Assembly (NCBI GenBank): GCA_013400115.1 | Contig: VXBP01000410.1 | Location: 1-64,000, forward strand | Direction: 5' to 3' | Length of the DNA: 64,000 nt | DNA from: Rhinopomastus cyanomelas | Lineage: Eukaryota > Chordata > Aves > Bucerotiformes > Rhinopomastidae | Shown here: positions 35,001 through 46,885 of the stretch, one piece after another | How the letters are laid out: every line of letters starts with the position of its first letter | Position numbering within the stretch: the stretch's first letter is position 1 | Made by a program: the position numbers and the translations under genes | Notes under the pieces: model-generated | The model's input: only the letters and a program-made list of their open reading frames with translations | Told to the model about the DNA's origin: nothing | The model's database searches: none

Positions 35001-37230
35001 TTGATAATGATCTTGAGGCAAAAGAGAATATTTGTTGAACTGCAGGCAATGTGGACATATTTCTTGTGTTCTGTGGCCAATAATGAACTGCTCCTGGATG
35101 TCATTTTTATTAGTGAATTATCACTGAGACTTGAATTCAAAATCCAACATGTTTGTTTGACTTCTTTTGAAAAGTGTAGAGTGTGCTATGAAGCCCTCGT
35201 GAATCAATTCCAGCTCTTTAAGGATCCCAGGCATTATTAATTAAATATGAAGGCTATTTACCTTTCATAGCCTCTGCTGAGGTGTTTTCATCTCCTTCCT
35301 CACATCTTCCTTCCCCCTGTTTGTAATTTGGAGCAATTAGCTGAAGCTGGTGAATTGTGTTACCACCACACAATATATTTACCTGGGTTTGAGGAAGAAG
35401 AGAAGTGGGGAAAGAATGAGAAATAGAAGGTAAGCACATTCCCATATCTAAGGAACACAGACAATCCCTGATTTGCAGGCTGTGGTTTAGATAGGTTTGG
35501 CTTTTTTCTTTTTCTAACACCAACATTGAATGTTGTTTTTCTACATAAACAGTCTTCACAGTGAAATGGTGCTCTGCTCTTGCTTAGAGGTAAGCAGTAT
35601 CTGCTGGACAAAACTCGCTGCTTTGCAGAGGAGTCAGAACTAGAGTTCAGACCTCAAAAGCAGGGTAGAAGAAGCAGATGGGTTTTAACACTGACCTTAT
35701 GTGCAGGGGTGAATTTTATCCGTGCTTTGTGTATTTGGAGACCTGGCTTTGTGCTATAAAGTAGGGAGAAAAATGTCCCACATGGGAAAACATTATTGAT
35801 TGCTTCCTCTGCCCTTCAGTGATAAATATTGCATGACTATCTGCTCATCCTTTGAAATAAAGGAGCAATCCAATACCCAGTCTGGTTTTCTACACAGTGT
35901 GCCAGTGTGACAAGCTCCTTCCTATTCTTCATAAAAAACAAAATCTAGAGGCATTTCTTCTGAATGCAGGACAAATAAGAGAGAAATGTAATGCCTTCCC
36001 CAGGAAACCTCTTGTGTTTGGCTGCTGTATATATTATTATTTTCTTTTCATTTGATAGCAAAAAGCATTGCAAAACCATGTAGGTGTAGGGCATAATTTT
36101 ATACTTAAATGTGTTCTCATTGTTTGGATCCCCAGGTCAACTGCTGAAAAATGTAAGCTGTGAACACTCTGAAACGTTTACTTTGTCTGCTTGTGTGTTT
36201 GCAAGAAAAGCTGCAAAATCCTCACCTGCAGGCAGTGATCTCTTAGAGCTTTTCAGAAATATATTGACAGAACCAAAACAAAACTCATGCTTCCAAACCG
36301 CAGGTCTAAGCTGCAAGTGTTTTTCTTTGGAAAAATCTGAAGAATCTTGATCATCTCAATGGGCACAATCAATACAAGTGAAATTAGGGATCTTCTTTGT
36401 TCCCCAGAATATAGGCTGACTGCTTAATCTTAAACCAAATACTACTTTCGTCCACAACCCCCCTCTGTAATTGGGGAAGTCGGTATGAGCAGTCCAGATT
36501 TTGTACTTTAAAAACAGGCCAGAAGATGTCTTGGTGATTTCCACACTTTGAAGCTCAAAAGGTTGCAAATAAATAGGGCACTGACAAGTTTTTGTTGAAA
36601 CCTTCCATCTCATGGTTTCACTCCTTACTCTGTTGTATTTGGTCTGCGATTGCACACTCATGAGCTCCTGTGGGCAAGGAACCTTTCTGACTTCTGGCTT
36701 GCCCAGCTCTGGTACCCAGCTGTGACCCTCAGACATCTTCTTTTTCATTCTTCCATCTCCTGAGTTGTGCTGCATGTTACTGTGCTGTTCAGGCTGGCTT
36801 CTTAATACCATCTGATTTGATTTCTACAAAATAAATGTCAGGCATGGTCTGTATGTCACTGTGGTCTAGCTCTTCTGCACGTGCTGGTTAGATCAGGTGA
36901 ACCACACACTCTGACAACAGAGCTGGGGAGGAGCATGGTACCAGCACAGTGTTTCTGTTGTCTGCTTTTTCCCTGGGGGATGCACAAAGGAGCCTGACAC
37001 GAACTTCAGAGAGCTGCAGTAGTGGGTGGGTAGCTGATACCATTTGTATTCTCACGTGGCAGATAGCTGCTCACCGACTGCTCTTCGCTGTGATCTTTTT
37101 GCACTAGTCCAGATGATGAGAGCTGATATATTTCTTGCAAATCAACCCAAAGAGAAAAGAGCCCAAAAAGTTTTTCATGTGTCAATCTTCCTTTAAGCAG
37201 CTCCTTATAGCAAAATTTTAAGAAAAAAGA
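32037..37230. other. Gene-free stretch
   Basis: AT-rich, with no recognised exon or repeat. A 151-codon minus-strand open frame (36356-36811) has no domain I recognise and no codon pattern that suggests selection, so it is not called. Confidence 0.55.
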
Positions 37231-37766
37231 AAGAAGGGACCTCAAAAGATCATCTAGTCCCATCCCCATGCCAGAGCAGGATCACATAGACCAAGCTGAA
37301 CAGGAACATATCCAGGTGGGGTTTAAACATCCCCAGTGAGGGATAGTCCACAATCCTCTCTGGGCAACCCCTCCCAGTGGTCTGTCACCCTCTCTGTGAA
37401 GAAGTTCCTTTTGATATTGATGTGGAACCTCCTGTGTTTCAGCTTGCACCCATTGCCCTTTGTCCTACCATTAGGTGGCACTGAGAAGAGCCTGGCTCCA
37501 TCCTCCTCACACCCACCCTTCATATATTTATAAACATTAATGAGATCACCTCTCAGTCTCCTTTTCTCCAAGCTAAAGAGACCCAGCTCCCTCAGCCTTC
37601 CTTCATAAGGGAGGTGTTGTACTCCCTTCATCATCTTCGTGGCTCTGCGCTGGACTCTCTCCAGCAGTTCTGTGTCCTTCTTGAACTGAGGGGCCCAGAA
37701 CTGGACACAATATTCCAGTTGCAGTCTCACCAAGGCAGAGTAGAGGGAGAGGAGAACCTCTCCAAG
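37231..37766 (-). mobile_element. CR1 LINE fragment lacking its terminal octamers
   Basis: The minus strand encodes the ORF2 C-terminus over 37323-37733. It reads VRLQLEYCVQFWAPQFKKD, LLERVQRRATKMMKG and LFSLEKRRLRGDLINVYKY. The 3' UTR stops at ggacctc and the last 25-30 bp with the octamer tail are missing, replaced by an A/G-rich run (37220-37232). The 5' truncation is near 37766. Confidence 0.88.
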
Positions 37767-37799
37767 CTCAAGAAGCTTCTTCCTAGTGACTAGTAACCT

Positions 37800-38021
37800 C
37801 TAAATGGGGTTACATTGTGCCAGATGAGATTCAGACTGGATAGTAAGAAAAATTTCTTTGTAGAAGGAGTGATGAGGTCTTGGAACAGGCTGCCCAGGGA
37901 GGGGGTGGAGGCACCATGCCTGGTGGGGTTCAACAAACAGGCAGGCACGGTATTTCAGGAGATGTTTAGTGGTTGGTGGTTGTAGGTTGAAGATCTTTTC
38001 CAAACTTGATGATTCTATAAC
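37800..38021 (+). mobile_element. CR1 3' end, opposite orientation to its neighbour
   Basis: The + strand reads a CR1 3' region: gattcagactggatagtaag, aaatttctttgtagaagg, ttggaacaggctgcccaggg, then ttgatgattctata at the end. It is diverged and 5'-truncated. It sits about 35 bp from the minus-strand CR1 at 37231-37766, giving a convergent-looking pair of different subfamilies. Confidence 0.75.
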
Positions 38022-39776
38022 ACCAGATCCAGCCTGTGTTACCATAGAAAACTACTCTCTAGCCTTTGTCCTGCTGCTTTTTCCCAGTTTATCTAATCAG
38101 TAAAGGGAGGAAAGCACATTTACTTTGTAAACCAATTTCAAGCAGTTTTGGAATACAAATGTAAAAGCTAGAGAGGCTGCATAAAATGCTGTGTTGTGCA
38201 GTTGTGGAGGCTGGGGAAGACTTCAGCCGTGTGTTCATTATACACGTATTCTTTCATTTGGTGATTAGAATACAAATGTCCAGAGATAATAGCAAGGCAA
38301 AATATTTCAGCTGTGTTCAGTCCCAGTGTGTTATGTGATAAGGACAGGGACTCAGCGTTACCAGATTAATTTTTAACTGCAAAATATCATTTTTGGAAAT
38401 GGTAATTGAAAGAGAGGACTGTAGTGCTAATTTTAGGTTAGCTGTATCTTTTTATCTTGTCAAGAGTCTTTAAGGAAAAAATACTCTGCTTTCATATTTA
38501 TGCCATGGAAAAAGAAATACTTAATTTAGAAACTTCTAAATAACCTATAAATAAACTCAAACACTTTTTTTAGTCCCAGAACCGTTTAGCAGAGTAGAGC
38601 ATTACTCCTTCTGGTTTTTCCAGCTCTGGTCTGTTCTTGGTTTTGTTTTGCAATTGTTCTAAAAACAAAGTGACAAGAGCTATTAAAGAACTTGTTGCTT
38701 ATCTTAGTTAGTTTCAGTAGTTTTTCTTTCAAGGGCTGACATTCATTGTCCAACTCTAATTAATTCCTTTAAAACTATCAAACTGCTCAAGGTGCAACTG
38801 AATGAATTGAAGGGATTTTATTGTTTGGTTTATCTTGTTGTTTCTTTTTTTGGGAGCTTCAAAAGTTCTGTGCCATACTCAGTGCAGCAAATAATGGAAT
38901 CAATCTGCCTCATAAAAGGCTCAAGAGTTTGTAGTCTTGCCAAAAGGTACAATTCGCTGCCAAATTTTCTTAAGGAGAAAAATTGGATTATTTCATTTAA
39001 ATTAATGCACTTAATGCCTGTCATACAAACTCCTGCCAGATTTCAGCATAATCACATAATGTGCAAGATGTGTGTGACACAGAGGACCTGGATTGTTAAG
39101 AAGGAATTTGTCTACAGCTTCAGAGTCTTCAGAGTTTTTCTTATTACTCAAGCACGAATACATCTTCTTTTGAAAAGAGGTTCTCTAAGTTTTTAACAGC
39201 TTTGACATCAGTTTAAAATTAATAAAAGAAATGCAGAGAATGTTATCCCTTGAAAAGCTGCAGGATTTTTCCCCTCTAAAGAATTGTAGCAATGTAACAA
39301 CATATCATCATGTTTAAACAAAATATGTGGAAGGGATTATATTCAGTTTTTCACTTTGTCAGTCATTCCCAAAATGCTTATTCCAAGACACAATTTTTTT
39401 TACCTAAGCTCTACTCCTGAGAGAAAAAGCAAGGACTATAAAGAGCCAGAAGCAGAGAAAAGCTCAGAGAAGCAAGTGAGGATTCCACATTCATGAGAGC
39501 AAAACATTAGACATGCCTTCACCATTTGCTGGTTAAGCTCCAATCTGCCTGTTCAGGAGCTGGTTACCTTTATTTACTACTTCCATCAATAAAGCATTTG
39601 CATTCACTCATTTGCTTGCTTAAATTGTTTTAAGCAAGTGTTTAGGAAAGACTAAAACCAAAAAATACGTGTGAATATTTCTCTGAGTCTTCAAACTTTG
39701 CTCCCTTGTACGATGGGGAGCCATTCCCAGTTCTCAAACCACTGTCATTTGCTTCTCAAATTGTGGCTTTCAGGCT
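38022..39776. other. Gene-free stretch
   Basis: AT-rich with no recognised feature. A 134-codon open frame on + (38792-39196) has no recognisable domain. Confidence 0.55.
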
Positions 39777-39787
39777 GAATCACGGAA

Positions 39788-40453
39788 TCACAGACCCTCC
39801 TTCTTGGTGAGTACAAGATTCAGCAGCTTTTTTCTCCTAGTGGGCTCCTCCACCATTTGCATCAGGAAATTGTCACCAATGCACTGGAGGAACTTCCTGG
39901 ACTGTGGATGGTTGGCTGAGTATGACTTCCAGCAAATATCAGGGTAGTTAAAATCCCCCATGAGAACCAGAGCCTGTGGCTGTGAGGCTGCTATCAGCTG
40001 CCTGTAGAAGACCTCATCAACTTCCTCATCCTGGTCTGGTGGCCTGTAATAGACACCCACAACAGTGTCACACATGCCAGCCTGCTCCTTAATCCACACC
40101 CACAAACTCTCAGCAGACTCTTCATCCACCCCTGAACAGAACTCAGTACATTCCAGTTGCTCTTTCACATAAAGAGCAACTCCAGCACCCCGCCTTGCTG
40201 ACCTATCCTTCCTGAAAAGGACATAGCTGTCCATGACTACACTCCAGTCATGCGAGCTGTCCCGCCATGTCTCTGCAATTGTCACTAGATCATAATCACC
40301 TGACTGGAAGCAGATTTCTAACTCCTCCTGCTCATTCCCCATGCTGCATGTATTGGTGTACAGGCATTTCAGGGAGCGAGCTGAGCGCTCCGATTTCACC
40401 CTAGGACTGTGGGAGGCTGCCTGGTTTTCATTAAGACCAGAGGTCTGTCCCAC
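39788..40453 (-). pseudogene. CR1 ORF2 apurinic/apyrimidinic-type endonuclease fragment
   Basis: An uninterrupted 221-codon frame encodes the N-terminal endonuclease domain of CR1 ORF2, which nicks target DNA to prime reverse transcription. Visible motifs in order are CLYTNTCSMGNEQEELE (Asn of the active site), IAETW (catalytic Glu), VGVYYRPP (Tyr/Arg) and LMGDFNYPDICW (Asp and Asn). The first Met, near MGQTSGLNENQ, is taken as the start. The frame ends with LVLTKKEGL where the element breaks. The domain looks intact, but the protein lacks the reverse transcriptase, so it is a fragment of a dead element and not a host gene. Confidence 0.88.
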
Positions 40454-40639
40454 TGGTACGCACCTATCAACAATCCCACCCCACTTTGAATCTAGTTTAA
40501 AGCCCTCTTTAAACTAGAATTGAGCCCTGCTAATTCCTGCTCCAAACCCCTTTTTCAATTTTGAGATAAACCTCTCCCATGTGAGAGGCCTGGTGCCTTA
40601 TAAAACTAGCCATTATCAAAGAACCCAAAGCCCTGCCTG

Positions 40640-41430
40640 TAGCACCAGTCTCACAGCCAGGCATTTATGGACTGAATCCTTCTATTGCAGCCCGTGTTCT
40701 CACCCCAAAATGGAAGTGATGATGAGAATATAATTTGTGCTCCAGACTCTTTTACCAAACGTCCTAAGGCCTTGAAGCCTTTCTTCATTCCCCTCAGGCT
40801 ACGCAATACAGCTTCCTCCCCACCTGTCTGGAAGAGCAGCAGTGGGTATTCATCAGCTGATCTCACCAGGTTAGAGAGCATCCTAATGATATCCCTCATT
40901 CAAGCTCCAGGCAGACTGCAGACTTCACTATGATGAGGGTCAATTCTGCATACTGGGCCCTCAGTTCCCTTCAGAAGGGAGTCTCCAATAACTGGGATCC
41001 TTCACTTCTTTGTGGAGGAGGTTGTCCTATTAATGGAAGACCTCTTTGATTTATGTGACCATGCTAGGATCTCCAGAATAGGTTGCCTATCCTCTATATC
41101 CTTATTAAGCTGGCTGTCTTCCAGTAAGGGCTCATATCTATTTCTCAGTGGCAACTGGGGAGGTAAGGCAGGCTAGGGGAGTGCTTGCCTCTTGCCATGG
41201 CCCTGCACTTTGCTCCAATCATCCCTTCTACTTGGACTTCTATCCTCCATCTGAGAAGTGCAGGATACAAGGGACGCCTTGATTCTGGCTCTTATTTGTC
41301 CGTTGTCCAGAGCCTGGCGCTACCAGTCTACCTCTATTTCAGCCTCTTTAATGCTCCTAAACCTTTCTACTTCTGCTTGTAGCTTTTCAACTTCATCAAT
41401 CCTTTCCCACAGTCACCACAGAAGCCCATT
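40640..41430 (-). pseudogene. CR1 ORF1 remnant with GDSL/SGNH esterase domain
   Basis: The minus strand encodes a decayed CR1 ORF1. A coiled coil (IDEVEKLQAEVERF) is followed by the esterase-like domain starting IPVIGDSLLKGTEG, where GDS is the nucleophile block. Further on are LLLFQTGGEEAVLRSLRGMKKGFKALG and GAQIIFSSSLPFWG. An in-frame stop follows CSLPGA (about 40898-40900), with another just before RIPVIGDS. CR1 ORF1 esterases are known from the literature; here the gene is dead. Confidence 0.78.
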
Positions 41431-42202
41431 GGACCATGAGCTCACAAAGTTCCATAGCAGTACATCAGAAGCAATGTTCAGCTATTTCATTGGCTGTTGC
41501 ACTTGTGGTTGTAAACAGCAAGAAACATTTATAGTTAATAATTGTACTTTATTGTAAGACTTGCAGTTACTGAGACAGACTGTTTCTCCAATGCTGCCAG
41601 TTCTGCTCCATCTAATGAGAATGCATTGCCATGGCAACCAATGGAATTAGTATTTTTTTTAAAGTAATTAAACTCTCTAAGTCAATTTTCCCCTACTTGT
41701 CAGATAAGGAAATAGAAAGTTGTTTGTTGCTTTCTGCTGAAGGAAGGCCAGGAGGACTGGGACTACATAGGAGATACCAACTCTGGGAATCTTTTTGTTG
41801 ATGAATTATTCTTTTTCTAGTCTCAGTGATGCCTGATGAATACTTGCATCCCGGCTGGACTGGGAGAGTGTTTGCAGAACACAGGGTTAAATGCAAAGAC
41901 TTTGCCTTGTGGCCGGGTGAATATACAGAAGACCAGGATGCTTGGATGCTATTGAGCATGTGAAAAACAGTATCATTGTCAGAACCCATAGTGGAATGAG
42001 ACAGACCAACCTGGATGAAGTGCCTTGGTGCTGTCAGATCATTCACCTAATGTGCTGTATAACTTGAAGTCTGTTTTCAAGCACATAGTGTCCTAAGCAC
42101 ACAATGGAGGGGAGCGGGCCAAAGCTCGGCAAAACCTGCAAAACACATGGATCTGAAAAGTGCCAATTTCCCTTTTCTCTACTGTGATGCACAGATATTA
42201 TT

Positions 42203-42770
42203 TCATAGAATCATAGAATCATTCAGGTTGAAAAAGGCCCCTGGGATCATAGAGTCCTACCGTCAACCCTACTCTATAAGTTCACATCTAAATCAGATCC
42301 CCCAATACTACATCTAAGCATCTCTTAAAGTCATTAAGGGATGGTGACTCAACCACCACCCTGGGCAGCCCATTCCAGTTCCTGACCACTCTCTCCATGA
42401 AGAATTTCTTCCTGATGTCTGACCTAAACCTACCCTGCTGGAGCTTGAAACCATTCCCTCTGGTTCTGTCGCTACCTACCTGTGAGAAGAGACCAGCACC
42501 AACATCTCCACAATGTCCTTTCAGATAGTTGTAGAGAGCAATGAAGTCTCCCCTTAGCCTACTCTTCCTCAAACTAAACATCCCCAACTCTCTCAATCTC
42601 TCCTCATCAGATTTATTCTCCAGGCCCTTCACCAGCTTCGTTGCCCTCCTCTGCACTTGCTCTGGCACCTCAATGTCTCCCTTTTACTGGGGTGCCCAAA
42701 ACTGGACCCAGTACTCAAGGTGTGTCCTCATCAGTGCTGAGCACAGGGGGACTATTTTGCTGGTCAGACC
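42203..42770 (-). mobile_element. CR1 LINE fragment, ORF2 C-terminus and tail
   Basis: The minus strand has an open frame over 42288-42668: MPEQVQRRATKLVKGLENKSDEERLREL, FSLRKSRLRGDFIALYNYLKGHC and ERVVRNWNGLPRVVVESPSL. It ends in two attctatgattctatga octamers (42203-42222) and a 3' UTR with ggggatctgatttagatg. This is a different subfamily from 31596. It is 5'-truncated around 42770. Confidence 0.9.
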
Positions 42771-43387
42771 ATCCTCTGCTCAGAGCCAAATCTGGGGGCA
42801 CCCAGCACATGACAAGAGAAGCCTTCTTTGATTTTGTTTGAGTTTCCTGAGTTCATGATTTTCTCCATCGCTGCAAACCACATCATAAAAACTTGAGCGG
42901 TCAGCTTTCAGATCCTAAGAAGTTTGTTTTAGCTACGCTCTGCTTGTGTCCTTTAGCAAAAAAGGAGAATAAGTCTCCAGCAGAAAAAGAAGGAGAAAGC
43001 TTCTTAAGTGTTTTCATTTTTAGCTGTGTAAAGGCTCAGCTTGAGCATCAGAGAAACAAGCAACAACTCAAGAAGCTGCAGAGGGATGAAGTGCTCATTT
43101 TTCATTGGTCCTGCTCTTTGCTATTCCATTGAATTAATATGAAAGAAGATATAAACTTTGTAGAATATTTGATATCCCCTTTTCTTTAGCACAACAGAAG
43201 CTCCATTGAAGTAATGTTATTTTAAGTTTGATGTCTGAAACTGGAAACATTTTTTCTTTCAGATTTGCCTGAATGACACATTTTAGTTTTCCATTGCAAA
43301 ATGAAGTTGGAGACAAGGAGTCTTGGAAGGAATTTTCTTATTGTGATTTCTTACTACAACTCTGAATTACAAACCCTGCTTATCACA

Positions 43388-43427
43388 GACTCATTCAGGT
43401 TGGAAAAGACCCTTGGAATCATTGAGT
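43388..43427 (-). mobile_element. CR1 3' terminal scrap
   Basis: The segment cattcaggttggaaaagacc followed by cttggaatcattgag resembles the last 40 bp of the CR1 tail type at 42203. No body is present. It may be a very short insertion. Confidence 0.6.
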
Positions 43428-46091
43428 ACTTTTCCTTGAAGCACAATTTTTTCCTGCTACCTAACCAATAACTTTAACCTGGCCATATTTTTGTCTTCAG
43501 TGAATTTAAGCTAGGAAGCAAATCCTATTGTATTTGAGGGATTGAGGGAGGAGTAAAAATACCCCTCTGAATTCTTCATGCTTGACTTGAATTCCAGTGA
43601 CACTGTATGTCTGAAGTCTGATCTGTGTGCCCCAGACTTTTGCCTGTTATTTTCTTTTCACATACACTGATACACAATACACGACAGGACTCTTTCCAGT
43701 ATTTATTGTCTTTGGAGTGGCCTCTGTCCTGAGGGGCTCTCTGAGTGTCTCACTTGAATCCACTAGAAATGTGTGAAAGCATGATTAGGTCAATCTGCTC
43801 AGTGCAGGTGTCTTTTTAATGTGCTATCATGAATATGGAGCATTAGAGCCTACAAATCAGTCTTTGAGCATGTGTGGTTTGCCGATGAGTGATGAAGGTG
43901 GAAAGCAGCCTGCCATTGCCTTTTATTTTCTTTCCTCTCCCAAAAGCCTGGCTGGTTGATAAGAAAGCAAGAGAACATTTGTCATGTAGGCTTTTGTCTT
44001 CCAAAGTGAAGCAGCTCACCCCTACCTTTGGGGAGTCAGGGATAGGGGAAAGGCTCTGGAACAGTTAAATTACACTTGTGCTTGTAGCAAGATTGGAAGA
44101 AGGGATGTGGCACCATCAAAGCATCCTTCTATATCTCAGCTCTTAAAGTGCAGAAGGATATAAGAAGAAAGCAGTAATGATACGAGTCACAGATATAAAA
44201 AGATGCAAATAAGGAGTGAAATAAAGTGTAATTTGAAAGCAGCGAGGAAAATACTGACAAATCTATCACATCTGTGCTTGTGGTGTTAGGAAGGCAGAGA
44301 GAACTGTTACGAAGGCACCGAGTGTGAACTTTTATGCAAAGGCTACAGTAATGAATTCAGTCTTGCCCGAGAGCAATTTTTAAGATAAGTACAAAGGAGA
44401 GTTTGGAGTATTGATTTTTTTTTAAAATAAAAGGAAATAAATTGGAGTGAGTTGTTTAAAATGTGTTGCTGCCCAGAACAGTTCACATTAAATCACAGGT
44501 AAAGAGGGGCAGGCTCGAGGGGGAGTATATCAGGATTGAATTTTGGATCTTGGAATCACTGCTCAACAGGGTCATGCTGTCTTCCATTCAGTTCCCTTTC
44601 CCCTGCCTCCTTCGTTGTCGTAACCCCTGTGGATAGAGCTCCAATTAATAAAACTTACCTTTATGTCTGCATTATCATAATACAGAGGCTCAAGGGGCAC
44701 ACAATCCCTTCATGGCTGAGCAAATTTAAAACTCATGATTCTCCCGGGATGCTCGCTGAGAAACAGAGAAAGGGAATAAAAAAGCATTCTAACATTTCTG
44801 CTGAATGATGGCTGCTCTTTGCAAAGTGCTGTGAAGCTTGTTAGATTCTGACCGTTTATGGGAACCTTATTGCTATTAGATCCTGTGAAATGACTATAAT
44901 TAAGAATCCTGGTCCTTTATACACAGAGCATTTGCACTGTGGGTTAAATCATTTCCTTGGAAGAGCCTGGGATAAATTAGAAATGTGATTGGTACAATAG
45001 GAGGAAATGACCAGAAATATTTAAATTGCTGATATCTTTTAATGGAAAATACTGTAAAAGCAGGTTTGAATGCAGAAACGCGCTCGTTCTTGTTTTGTCA
45101 CTGGGACACAACTGCATCCTAATGACTACTGGTGTTAATAATTTTGCTTTTTCATTCTTGTCCTGTGCCTAGAAGGCTCAGACCAGTCATAGCTTGTGCT
45201 GTACAGAGCATTTGTAGAGAGGCAGCTGCCCCAAATAACTGTTGAAAGCTATAAGGGATGTAATGACACAGTCAGTTAAAAGAGATGGGGTGAGGGAGAA
45301 GTCAACAGCCCAGTAATGTAATTATGGCAGAGTTATAACGAGTAGTCAAAACACTCCAGCTTCTTAACCATTGCCAAGTGGTCTTCAGTGTGCCAAAAAG
45401 AACAACTGTAAGCCAAGATGTGAACAATTTGAGGATTTTTATGGGTACATCTACCACACATGCTCATTCAATGCAAGTTCTTGTCCATTAACCAGTTTTA
45501 ATAATGCTTGGCAGAGCTGCAGTCTGCATTAACAACCACCTTGGAGTGGTTAAAGAGTCAAATAACAAGATGTGCACAGTAAATAATGAATTTTTACAGT
45601 TCAGCCTTCTGAATGTAGAATATAGTAACTTCAACTCACATTTCTCCTACAGCGAGCACAACCAAATAAAGTCTGGGGCCTGGGAGGAGACAAAAGGAGC
45701 AGAAGTTGCTTACTCATGATGCTGAGGAAATCTTGTGCCAGAAGAGAAACCTCTTGTCAAGTATCACTGAGTCCCTATTGGAGTACGGGAGGTTCACAAC
45801 AGATAGCATGAAGTAGAAGACATTTCACTTTGATCTAAAACCTTGCACACAAACAAGGCATCACTTCCTCACTTGTAATGTCATGTTGAGGGAGAACCCT
45901 GCTACACATTTATGGTCCAATTTTCTTTTTGTTCTATATTTCATCCAGTTTTATATGAACTTATAAAAGTCCCATATAAGAGTGTGGGGGGATTCCTCTT
46001 GGTTTTAGAGCCTGACTTCATGAAGGATTTTTGTCTCGATCATTTTTTAAAAAGAACTTGTATGAGGTCTGCCTTCCCAATCTCCAAACAT
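43428..46091. other. Gene-free stretch
   Basis: AT-rich, with no recognised exon, RNA gene or transposon. Confidence 0.55.
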
Positions 46092-46885
46092 TAGAATCAC
46101 AGAAACATGACATGGCCAGGATTGGAAGGGACTGGGACACCTTCACTAGATCAGGTTACTCTGGGCCCCATCCATCCTGGTCTTGAATACCCCATGTAGC
46201 CACAACTTCCTTGAGCAGCCTGTTCCAGTATTTCACCACCTGCACAGCAAAGAATTTGTTTATTGTGTCCAACCTCAATGTCCCCTCTTCAAGTCTGTAA
46301 CCCTTTGCCCTTGTCCTCTCACTACGCACCTGTGTCAAAAGCCCTACCCAGCTTTCTTGTAGCCCCCTTCAGCTATAGGAAAGCTGCTAGAAAGTCACCT
46401 GGGAGCCTCCTCTTCTCCAGGCTGAACAACTCCAACTTGCTCAGCCTGTCCTCATAGGGAAGGTGCTCCAGCCCTCTGATCATTTGAGTTCTCTCCTCTG
46501 GATACCTTCCAGAAGCTCTAGGTCCTTCTTATGTTGAAGACTCCAGAACTAGACACAGTAGTCCAGGTGGGGTCTCACCAGTGCAGAGTGGGGGGGGAGA
46601 ATCACTGCTTCTTTGGATGCAGCCCAGGACACAGTTGGCTTTCTGGGCTGCAAGTGCACACCGACGGCTCCTGTTAAATTTCTGATCCACCACCATGCCC
46701 AAGTCTTTCTCCTCAGGGCTGCCCTCAATCCTTTCTCCCCCAAGTCTGTATCTTTGCATGGGATTGCCTCAATCTAGGTGCAGATCCTTGCCCTTGCCCT
46801 TGCTCTTGCTCTTTTGAACTTCATGCAGTTTGCACAGCCCACTTCTTGAGCCTGGCAAGGTCCCTCTAGATGGCCTCTCTTCTTT
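46092..46885 (-). mobile_element. CR1 LINE fragment, diverged, ORF2 to tail
   Basis: The minus strand carries a longer but more decayed CR1. It includes GEEKDLGMVVDQKFN-type residues seen in two frames (46529-46759), a RPHLDYC block near 46560, then a 3' region ending in tgtgattcta at 46092-46101. Several frameshifts separate the parts. A pyrimidine-rich run of cttgccctt units lies at 46788-46814. It is an older copy than 42203. Confidence 0.85.

Larger units (their letters stand above)
39777..41440 (-). mobile_element. CR1 LINE 5' half (ORF1 plus ORF2 endonuclease) with a joined 3' tail
   Basis: This is the most complete CR1 5' region in the window. Reading on the minus strand, it starts near 41440 with a coiled-coil part of ORF1 (VEKLQAEVERF). 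The ORF1 esterase part follows, with VIGDS near 40988. Next is a spacer, then the ORF2 endonuclease (39788-40453). The reverse transcriptase that should follow is absent. Right after the endonuclease (LVLTKKEGL) the sequence turns into tgtgattccgtgattca, which resembles the CR1 tail octamers. The 5' limit is approximate. Confidence 0.85.

Noticed and set aside
36356..36811. 151-codon open frame on the minus strand
   Set aside because: No motif recognised, no paired exon or promoter; treated as chance.
38792..39196. 134-codon open frame on the + strand
   Set aside because: Low-complexity AT-rich sequence and no known motif.
41821..41963. Possible terminal exon: a T-rich tract ending in ctag, then 46 codons and a stop
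   Set aside because: No protein family recognised, no upstream exon found; such acceptor-like tracts are common in AT-rich DNA.
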